DNA of 64,000 bases. Origin: Amoebophrya sp. A120 (taxonomy: Eukaryota; Sar; Dinophyceae; Syndiniales; Amoebophryaceae). A model generated the notes under the pieces. That model had not been told where the DNA came from. It saw only the letters and a list, made by a program, of their open reading frames with translations, and did no database searches. Made by a program: the position numbers and the translations under genes. The DNA lies in assembly GCA_905178155.1 (NCBI GenBank), contig CAJINV010000001.1, positions 124,001 through 188,000 of the forward strand, read 5' to 3'. How positions within the stretch are numbered: position 1 is the first letter of the stretch; each line of letters begins with the position of its first letter. This document shows positions 11,013 to 20,700 of this stretch, piece by piece.

Positions 11013-14000
11013 ATGAACGAGAACGAACCCGGACAACAAGGACTGCCTCCACCGCAGCCCGCAATCGATGAATCTGCCCCGACGCCGTCTCTTGCTTCCG
11101 CCGGGACGACCGCCGCCCTCCCCGCCTGGTCGGGTCCGATTCCCGTCACCGTGGCGACCATCGTCTTCTTTGCCTACGTGCGCTTCGTTCTGGGCGGCGC
11201 CCTATCAAATGTAAAAATGTCTGGGTCTGGAAGACTGCAACTTGTCATGCTGTCTTTGAATTTCAAAAAAATCTGTATTGCGTGACCAGCAACAGGAGTC
11301 CAGTTTGTGTTACGCGCAGAGGGAATTTCTCATGCGGAATAGGCACTAGGGAGCCCTCTAAAAACCTGTGATGCTAGATCATGCATTACATGCATCATGG
11401 ATCATACAAAATATGCATCACAAATCCCGAAATCTTCCAGACCCAGACATTTTTACATTTGATACGCCCCCTACCTCTGCAGCCGCGCGTGGTACGCCTT
11501 CTGCTTGCTCGTTTATGACAGCCTCAGAATGGAAATCCTCAAAGTGGAAATGATTTGTAATGCAAAAAAACGATTCCAGCTAGAGCGCCATTTCTAATCG
11601 GCGCATGACAAATTTCCTGGGCACTCGAAACCTGTCTGTCATGCTAGTTAGGGCAAGGGTGTCTGTGCCCTTCTCTCGTGCTAATTAGCAGCCCAATTCT
11701 GAACCCGTAGGAGCACAATAGTCGGCCTCCATTGCGTCCTCTGCAATACAGTCTTTTTGGTGTCGCATTTCATGCATCACAAATTATTTCCACTTTGAGA
11801 ATTTCCATTCTGAGGCTTTCATATCGTTCCCTTTCCCTTCCTCTTCCTCGGCATCGGCCTTGGAGGGATTTGCGTGCCGCTCGATTCTATCGGCAGGGAA
11901 AATTATCCTGATCTGGTCCTCGGTCATCTGGGTCTACTAGAAAAATTAAAATGCAATTTTGATGTGGGTCTAAATCTAATATGCGCTACGATAGGTTTTC
12001 TCGGAAAAAAAATTGTGTTTGCATGACTCGCAAATGCAAAAAGAGCGTCGATATGTTTTCACGCAGAATATATTTTTTATGAATTGCAAAGCCCTGAGGC
12101 TGAGCCTGACTCCGCGAAAGCGAAACAAGTTTGTGATCTTAGGCTAAAGCTATGCCTATGACGCATAATTTTTCGTCCAGGCGGCCGCCCCGACCAGGAT
12201 CATGACCTCTTTGCCTCCGATAAACTTCGATATCCCGACCGCTGTGCACCTAGGTTTGGTGCTACTGTACTGTCAAATAGATCTGCTCGTGTCGCGGTTC
12301 CTGGTGCTGCGGGATTTTGCGAGCAGACCTAGTGGCGCGACCGCGGATGGACAAGAATCCACGAATGCGGAACTCCTCCGGCCTTCCAGGGAGCACGTTT
12401 CTGCACAGTTCGGGTCGATAAACGTGGTGAAAATAATGCTAGAAAACCTGCACCCATTGAGGTCCCGGACACCATTATCGTACGAAAAAAATGGTTCACT
12501 GTAAGGATTTTGCACGTTTTGCATTACAAGTTCGTTACACATTCCTAAGGGAAAACACGTTGAAAAACCCAATGCCTTGCATGTGGCGCAAGACAAATCG
12601 TTGTGTGCTCCATTCTATGCATTACAAGTTCACAGTGAAACAGTTTTTTCGTGCGATAACCATTGGACCTTGGATCGCCGGCATTGCTCAGGGGATGCTT
12701 CTAGGCACGGAAAAAAAAAGAAGTATCGGACACGTTGTTCGTTGTATCATGGGTAGACTAGAAATTTTTGCATGATGTGCATCTTACTTTTCAAGAAGAA
12801 AAACGAAATACAAATATAAAAGAACTTGCTAACCTTCTTGTTGTTGTTGCAGAGCAGATTCGATTTTACAAAAACTGCGACCGCATGCACGATGACACGA
12901 GCATGCAGTCTATGAGTTGTGGATGATCATCATACCAGTGGCGCGATACTTTTCCGAAAGATAAACTCGAATTCAATGGAGCGCTGCTGCATGAGGTACA
13001 TTATCGGCCACTTGTATTCACTGACACAGGATGAACCCCAGAAAAGAATTTTAGATTATAAGAAAAAGAACGAATTTTTTAGCTTTAGCTTTACCATTAT
13101 CAAGAGCTGCTCATGTAGGCACGTTGACGTTCTCTTACTCTACCTCCTTCGTCCTTCCCACCTACGAACAGGTCTTCTGGAACGTGTTTATTTGCCAAAA
13201 CTTTCTGAATATCCTGTGCAAAAGCATCGTACTTGTACTAATCGCAGTCAAATTTCATTATTGAAGGTAAATCAGCATGACAAATTCCGTTTGTCATGCT
13301 GAGCAAATTCCGTTTGTCATGCTGAGCTAACTTGTGTTGCAATACTACGAGTACGATACTTTTGCAGTTCATACTGAACCACAAGTATCCCCCCTACCTA
13401 GCGATCGCCCTGGTCCCGGTGCTCAGCTGCGTGGTCCACGGAATTGTGTGCAATTGGGTGTCTGGCTACCGCTGTTTCCCCCAATTCCTTTGGGTAGGGG
13501 CGGGAAAAAAAAGTAGTATGATTATCCGTCTCAGTATCTGTGAGTGCGTATATATATGTCGCAGGAGAACCTCGTCGGTTCTATCGGTAGAATAATCAGC
13601 ATGGCAGTTCTTTTTCTATTTCTATTCGTGATTTATATTCGGACAGATGACGTCGACACGACGAAAGAAGCTGGCACTCATCTCCTGGTGTCTGGCGCTC
13701 TATTAAGTACTACTACAACACCTCCGACATGCACTGCAGTGCGTAGACAAAGACTGCAATAACGCAAGACAGCAGATGAAACAAGATAAGATGAATTAGA
13801 AACTGTAAAAACTGATACGGACTAGAAGTACTACTTTTTGTCATTTTCATACTCAGTGGTGCTGGCGTACCACGCGTCCGGCGGTTCGGTGCTGATCCCG
13901 GGCCTGATCCACGCCTGCTGGTATTTTATGGACGGCAGATTGTATCGAAGAAAAAAAGTTCGTCACGATCACTCATGCGCATTCTTGCAATACAAAATTG

Positions 14001-16300
14001 GCTGTCATGCGTAAAAATGCATCACAGCCAAACTTCATAAGGGATTTGCCCAGTGTTTGTGTTTCTGCAATACAAGAAAAACCTGCGATGCTGGAAGAAT
14101 TTCTCATGCAAAACATGCACGTTAGTGACTGTGACGAACTTTTTTCTTTCCATAGATTGCTCTGCGTCATCAACATTTTCAAGGCCGAGTGGGATTTGGA
14201 GAACCGGATATGAAAGCCTCAGGTTGGAAATCCTCAAAGTGAAAATAATTCGTAATGCAAAAAAGCGACTCCAGTTGGAGCACCATTTCTAGTCGGCGCA
14301 TGACAAATTTGCCGGGCACTCAAAACGTGTCTGTCATGCTAGTTACTCAAAGGGGTACCCTTCTCTCTTGCTAATCAGCAGCCCGATTCTGAACCCGTAG
14401 AAGCACAATAGTCGGCCTCCATTGCGTTCGCTGCAATACAGTCCTTTTGGTGTCGCATTTCATGCATCACAAATCATTTCCACGTTGAGGATTTCCATTC
14501 TGAGGGTGTCATAGCGGAAGGAGGAAACTTTCACACCCCACGCGGACAAATACTGTACGGAACTGCAACTGATGTCAGCTGCTGGGACGAGATCACATAC
14601 AAATTTCTTGCAGAATCACGCCGCTGGGTCGAATAAAAAAAAGCATTGCAAAAGCGCATAGCCATACTAGATTATACCAGCAAAAGATATTCTTATTCAT
14701 ATTTCTGGCCTCACCAGTTCAGTTTTCGACGCTCCATGATGAGCAAATCTCTCCTGAGTATGGTGCACAGCATGAACATGCACCAGTCTTGATACTTTTT
14801 CACGAAAATAAGAACCGGCCCTAGTTGCATGCTTCCCGCGGTGCCCGTGCAAGCGGACGAAATAAATTTTTGTGCATCAGATGAACGTATGCTCGTTTTT
14901 GTACACCGAGCAGCACGGAACGCGAAGGCGAATTATGTCCGTATGCTCGTTTTTTATGAGCATCTACATGATTTTTTGCCGTGAAATAGAATTTTTCTTC
15001 CCACGACCTGACGCTCTCAATTTCATATAGTGGTGGCTGAGCATAGTGCTGATTTCCGGGTTCTACGCGATGGTGTCCTTCGTAGCTATCCCTTTCGGGG
15101 AAAAATGTATACTTTTTTCATTTTGACGTCAATCATACATTACCAGCATTAGACAGATACTTTTACAACGCACGCTTCCAAATCTAATTCAATCATGCCT
15201 GTACCTTTATTGGTTTTGGGGACGCCGCGGAGCACAACTGCTGTGACTTCCACATTATGATGATTCGGATTTTTTTCCGCATAGCAATTTAAGTGAAAAA
15301 ATCTAGCACTACTCCTACTCGTCAAAGAACTACTTCTCACGCTACATCATAAATACTCAACACCCAAAAACGGTGTTTTGAACAGACTTTCGCATGCCGC
15401 TCACCTCTCCCGAGGAGCACGCGGACCCCGAGACAGCGTGCCGCTACAACGAGCTAAACATGTGGCCCTTCGTATGCATTGCAAAAGTATCGTACTCGTA
15501 TAAATGCATTACAAATTTCCTCAGCGTGAGAAATAAGATTTATAAATGCAGACCTGCCTTGTTCGGAACAAGATTTGTAATCAAATGCAAGACTTGCTCT
15601 TGCATTTGAATTTATACGAGTGCGATACTTTTGCACAGGATACTTCGGGAAAAACAGCAAACTTTATTCCTTTGACACCTTTCTCGTTTACGCCAGCGGG
15701 GTGCAAATTCTGTTCGGTGCGGCAACCTGGCGAATGGTCCGCACTGGGATGGACGTCATTGAAAAGAGCGGGGAACTGACAAAGCAGAGCAAAGAGTACT
15801 GGGCCGCGCTGATGGTCCAAGAGCTCGAGTTCAACCACCCAATATGCCTTGCAGCTCAGATGTCACATATCTCAACTCTTACGATAGGATACGAAGGAAA
15901 GAACGTCATGATAGCTACGGAAATTTGACATGCGAAAACCGTACGTACTTCTAGTAGAAAGATAGCCGTACGAGGCTGAGGCTGAGCCTATCATGCCTGC
16001 CCCCAGCTGCATAGGGATGTTGCCCGTGACATCAAACTCGGGAATTAGAATCGAGCTAAATTTGTTGTATTGCGAAAAAATGAAGCGGCGTAAAGTTCCC
16101 GATGTTTCTCATGTTCTACTTTCTGCAAGACCAAGGCGAAGTTCGGAAGATATCATGGTAACTACAGTTGTTCCAGTTGAGATTGTACCTGACACCTGGG
16201 CGGTGTGCCACGTGTATACCCAAGGCTGGCAAAATTTTTGAACCTGCAGGTGACCTCCACCGGGGCAGACGAGGCGACGCTGCTGCACGCGATTCCGTAA
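11013..16300 (+). CDS. multi-pass membrane protein of unrecognised family (exons partly resolved)
   Basis: ATG at 11013 (MNENEPGQQGLPP). Exons seen: 11013-11202, 11470-11513, 11829-~11940, 12181-12475, 12664-~12710, parts of 12856-13009, 13119-13209, 13379-13493, 13565-13586, 13857-13942, 14160-14207, 14517-14633, 15031-15106, 15386-15472 and 15648-~15849. A small exon at 16250-16298 (VTSTGADEATLLHAIP) precedes a GTAAGT. From 13119 to 15849 the phases agree. Hydrophobic segments include IPVTVATIVFFAYVRFVL, YLAIALVPVLSCVVHGIV, VVLAYHASGGSVLIPGLI and WWLSIVLISGFYAMVSFVAI, so it is an integral membrane protein. At least seven introners interrupt it. Between 12181 and 13009 the frames do not join cleanly and one candidate exon holds an in-frame TGA. 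The 3' end was not found. I do not recognise the family. Confidence 0.5.
11203..11464 (+). mobile_element. family-2 introner, TSD CGCCC
   Basis: Ends TATCAAATGTAAAAATGT and ACATTTTTACATTTGATA are near-perfect inverted repeats. Perfect TSD CGCCC on both sides. An inner TTGTCATGC is mirrored by GCATCACAAAT. Confidence 0.92.
11514..11823 (+). mobile_element. family-3 introner, TSD TCGTT
   Basis: Ends TATGACAGCCTCAGAATGG and CCATTCTGAGGCTTTCATA. Perfect TSD TCGTT (11509-11513, 11824-11828). Inner TTTGTAATGC and GCATCACAAAT. Only 44 coding bases separate it from the previous introner. Confidence 0.92.
12476..12658 (+). mobile_element. family-6 introner, TSD ACCAT
   Basis: TATCGTACGAAAAAAATGGT pairs with the right end CAGTTTTTTCGTGCGATA. 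Perfect TSD ACCAT at 12471-12475 and 12659-12663. Inner TTGCATTACAAGTTC is mirrored. Confidence 0.88.
13210..13373 (+). mobile_element. family-1 introner, TSD CTGAA
   Basis: Begins TATCCTGTGCAAAAGCATCG and ends GATACTTTTGCAGTTCATA. Perfect TSD CTGAA. Removal joins ICQNFL to NHKYPPYLA in frame. It contains a short internal duplication (AATTCCGTTTGTCATGCTGA). Confidence 0.92.
13943..14154 (+). mobile_element. family-7 introner, TSD GATTG
   Basis: TATCGAAGAAAAAAAGTTCG is mirrored by CGAACTTTTTTCTTTCCATA. Perfect TSD GATTG (13938-13942, 14155-14159). Removal keeps ...MDGRL LCVINIFK in frame. Confidence 0.9.
14209..14513 (+). mobile_element. family-3 introner, TSD CCGGA/GCGGA
   Basis: Second copy of family 3, about 300 bp, with the same left (GAAAGCCTCAGGTTGG) and right (CCATTCTGAGGGTGTCATA) ends as 11514-11823. 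Separated from the previous introner by 54 bases including both TSD copies. The frame downstream (GGNFHTPRGQILYG) suggests the splice point is one base off the usual rule. Confidence 0.85.
15473..15642 (-). mobile_element. family-1 introner in reverse orientation, TSD CTTCG
   Basis: Starts TATGCATTGCAAAAGTATCG and ends GATACTTTTGCACAGGATA, the reverse complement of the family-1 arrangement seen at 13210-13373 in the same gene. Perfect TSD CTTCG. In-frame removal gives ...NMWPFGKNSKLY. Confidence 0.92.
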
Positions 16301-16964
16301 GTAAGGGGAGTGTGAGATCCCCTACTGTACGTTCTGGAGACATGAGCAGGTCGTGGCGCGTCGCTTCTCGAAGATGTGGTGCTGGCCCTGGCCTTCGTGT
16401 TGCCGCTGGCGTCCGAACATGAATCCGCAGGAGCCCGACCATGGACGGCGAGGGCTCATCAACCTCATGCTGATGCTGCTCCTCGCTCCTGCTGCTTCAT
16501 GATCCGTGGCAAAAATCATCCGACTAACACAAAATGAATGGGGACAAAACAACCAGTAGTCGAGCGACGCGTTCGAGTTGTAACGATGATAATTTTCTTT
16601 GCCACTCTACCGCTACCAGCATGACGAAGTAAGTGGAAGTGCGCGGCATCGGCGCTGCTTCGATCGAGACGACTGCAGATGCGGAGTTTTCGGAGGATAC
16701 GCGAATGAAGTTCAGGCGCATGGTATTTTGCGAGATGAAGACCACTCCGTCGGGAAGACCGTCATGCCGCGAAATCAAAAGAGCATGTCGTGTGTGAACA
16801 AAGCGCCAGCTCGGCGGGAAATAATTACATATACAATTTCTTTTCCACGGGACTCACTTCGAGAAGTCTTGTTTGATTGCTAGCCCGGACTTTTTCGACG
16901 ATCATTTGCTTTTTATTGAAGATAAAGACCACCTGGCTGTAGCTGCTCGGCGAGATGAACAATG

Positions 16965-16997
16965 GAAGAACCTGACGCTAGTAGCGTCAGGTTCTTC
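16965..16997. repeat. perfect 33-nt palindrome
   Basis: GAAGAACCTGACGCTA, one spacer base, then its exact reverse complement. Can form a 16-bp hairpin. Confidence 0.9.
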
Positions 16998-17463
16998 TAC
17001 AAGTGAGAAGAACCAGAGGCTGCAGAGCCCGGGAAAGACCGAGGACATCCGTGTCAGCAATATTTTGGAATTTTTTTCTGCAGACCAGATGATTTGCTTT
17101 CGCATTTTGTCGCTTGTTCAATACGCGACAACAAAACAACAAAAACAATCTATACGAGACTTCTACTCCACCGACCATGTATCTGTATGTGGCAGTGTCG
17201 TCCTCGTGTATCAGAAGCAAGTCTTCGAACACGACATCTACTCCTGCTACAAAACGAGGAGTAAAAGTAATTTGCATGCAGCTGTTCTTGGTTGAGTGGG
17301 AGCGAAAACAAACTAAAGTATTCGCGAAAAAAATAGCGGAAGCTTGAGCAACATACGTCCGAACCAGGAGCTGCACCCTGGATAGGTGCGCCAGTGCTAT
17401 TTGCGTCCTAATTTCATGGTTTTCGTTCTCACGGACGAGGTTATGTCGTTTCTGTTATTCCCA

Positions 17464-17524
17464 GCACACTGCTTTTTAGATGTGCATGTGGCTTAGCCAC
17501 ATGCACATCTAAAAAGCAGTGTGC
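17464..17524. repeat. perfect 61-nt palindrome
   Basis: Two exact 30-nt arms (left arm starts GCACACTGCTTTTTAG) around a single T. A 30-bp perfect hairpin between genes. Confidence 0.92.
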
Positions 17525-17769
17525 AAGAGAGAGGAGCAAGAGAGAGGCATCTGCTCGCCCAGGTGTTGCTTAGGCTTACCATAGTACTTCGTTCATCAGC
17601 TGCACGCACATTTATTCTTCCTGGCTTGCTGGTGTACTGAAATCATCCTAGAAGAAGTCGGTTTGTCACGAAAAAAATTGGAGTTTGACAGTTGGTTGTA
17701 AAGCCAATTTTTTGGGACGACCACCGCCCCCGGTGACCACTACGAACGACGTCCAAGTAGAACACCACC

Positions 17770-20700
17770 ATGGCCCTCGTTTTCCCTGCCGGTGGCACCG
17801 CTGCCCCGCACCAAATTTCCAGCACCAGCAGCGGCAGCGCACCTCCGATTCCCGGCAATAGTACTACTTCCATGCGGCTTCCGCCCCCACTGCACGTGTC
17901 CGTGCGGGGGCTGGCGTTTCCCTACCAGCTCTCTGAGGAGGACGTGCGACGTATCCAGTGCAAATTTTGGTGTCTGGGTCTGGAAGAGTGCAACACTTGT
18001 CATGCATCTCGCGGACCACGCTTTCGCTCACGCACATGGTCTGGAATGCACCCAGAACAAGCATCGCAGATATTGCGCGACACTCTCGATGCCTCTTGCG
18101 CATGAGCAGAAATCCACCTACTTTTGCCTAGTGAGAAGGAGGCAGCTTTTGGGGTTCCATTCATGAAGCACAGATCTTATTGTGTTCCAGATTTCGCATG
18201 ACAAGTTGCAACCTTCCAGACCGAGATCATATATTTCCATTCGATACGCCGGGTTTTCGGACGATACGGCGAGGTGGATTCCGTCCGCGTGTTGAACGAG
18301 GAAAGTGCAAATGTGACGTTTCTATCCTATGCAAAAGTATCCTACTCTTACTTTAGTAATCGCAGGCTAAACCTAAATTTCCTTTCAAGGTAAATCTTCA
18401 GCATGACAGTTTCCATTTTTCATGCTGAGCCTCCGATTTGTATATGCAATTCATACTAGTAGAACTAGTACGATGAAGATGATACTTTTGCAATTTATAG
18501 TTTCTCGGGTTCGGCAACGCTCTGGCCGCATGGAATGACTTGAACAACAAAGCGCTGCTGGGCATCGACGGCGCCTTCCTGTTCGTGTCCTGTCCGGAGC
18601 TCGAAGGAAGCTCGCCGAGCTATCAGAATGCACAACTCGAACCCCCCCCTCATTTGTAATGCTATGCAAAATAACAAATGCAAATCCAAATGGAAATGAA
18701 ATCCATGTCGGACATGATGTTCTGCCTTTAGGCCCCCGCCCTTCCTGCATGCCCAATTTTGGAATCTCATCGTCAAACACGAAGTGCACTGCAATCCGTG
18801 TTCAAGTTTATCATGCGGAAGCGACATATAATCTGCCCGCTGCTGTCTGCGTTGCTGATGTTCTTCATGCCATCCAAATGAGGTGGAGGGGGAGTTGTTG
18901 CGCACTCTCATATATGCATTGCAAAAATGTCTGGGTCTGGAAGAATGCAACTTGTCATGCTGAATCTGAAGCATGCAAAAATTTGTGTTTCATGATCACC
19001 AAAAGATGTCCACTTTTGAACAGTTTGACAGGGAGTTTCTCATGCAGAATAGGCATGATAGACACCTCGCAGCGTTTGTCATGCTAGGTGCTGCATTCCA
19101 GGCCTCATGGGTCATGGAAAAACTGCATCACAAATCTTGCATTCTTCCAGACCCAGACATTTTTACATTTGATATCATAGGAGCAGGCGGAATACCAGTA
19201 AGGACGAGGGCGGAGGCGGGACAAGATGGTCCTATGAATTGCAATACCAATTTTTATCGCACTTTTCGTACCAATTGCATTTACCGATTTTCATCTCAAG
19301 ATGAACAAAAATGCAACTCCTACTTGTCATGCTAGACCTAGATCAGGTAGCTTAGCACTAGAAAGTTTGACTTTTCATGCACGATTGCAAAAATTCCTTT
19401 TCCTTAAGAGTGCGAATTCGATATTTTTGCAGCGCATAGGCTCGACATGCAAACAAGTGACCAGGGCGGCAAGAAGTACACCTGCAGACTGGAATATCCC
19501 AGATGCAAAAACAAAAAAGGCGTTCGTAACGTTCTGCTTCTGTCTCAGGAGACACATCTGTTTTTTGTTGTAGTGCTCGTCTCTCACGGTTTTCGATTTC
19601 GCCACAGATGTCATGACATTCTGATTCTCGACGAACGTCTCTTTTCTAGTGGATTCTCAAATCGGCATTGAGAACGAGAAGGAGTTTCGGGTAAGTACAT
19701 GCAGCTTTTCACTTGCGCATGCCTATATTTTAATATTTTGCGTTTTTCTCCTGTACTACCAGTATCAGCATAGAAATTCCTAATACTAGCTGACAACCGC
19801 TAGGAGTTACGAAAGGCTGACGCCGCGACGCCCCTCTTCGCGTTGTACAATTTGCAGCGCGTTGACATATTCTGAATAACTTTGTATGAGCCTGATTAAG
19901 ATTCACCTCTTCACTCGTCTACCACTGCAATAAGTAAAAGGAAATGAATTTAAATCAAAATCTGGACCTGCAAATAAAGGTCGGCTCCAAAGTGATTCAA
20001 ATCGCGCGGCGCATCTGGGTATCGAATGCAAATCGGTCCGGGTCGCTCGAAGGAAGCAGACGCTTGTCATGCAGTTTTTGCATGTGCAGGTGCACGATCC
20101 AAGGCCCACCTCTGGAATGCACACAGAATATGACAGCACATCCTGCGGAGGGTGCATCGTCGATCGTTCTGTTCGCAAACATAGTACCTACAACTCTTTG
20201 TCGTGGTGAGAAACGAAAGACAAATAAAACTCCACATCTTTTTGCCGCTGCTAACTACGCAGCACAGATTTTCGTTTTTATTGCCTCTCTCAGAAAAATA
20301 CACTTCCACTGTCTCTGTCTGCACTTCTCCAGTCGTCCCAGAGGACATATTTTCAAGGGATGCTAGGAGGAATTGCCGACCTTTCGCGCTTCCGGCGGCA
20401 AGTATGACGAAGAGAGTGCACAACTTCTCCCACTCCAAATTGCTCCACATTTTTACCTTTTGTCATGCTGCAAACAGCGATGTCGATGTGATTTTGATGG
20501 CGAAAACGCAACTGCAGTTGTCTTTCTCTTTGTGGATTTTGATGCGGGAAAAAATAAGAAATGTGCACTCTCATAGGGAAACGCGGCTTCGCGGCAAGGG
20601 CGTTGGAGGTCCCCACGAATCCGAGGATATGGCATTCTCAACCTTGTTACTAGTACATTGCTCGCTGTGTTGTAAAGAGTTTTGGGGCGCACAACGACCA

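Larger units (their letters stand above)
16301..17769. other. intergenic region with two perfect hairpins
   Basis: No confident coding region; possible 3' end of the membrane protein gene near 16350-16500 (frame reading SLLEDVVLALAFVLPLAS). The leader of the RRM-KH gene lies at the right end. Confidence 0.4.
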
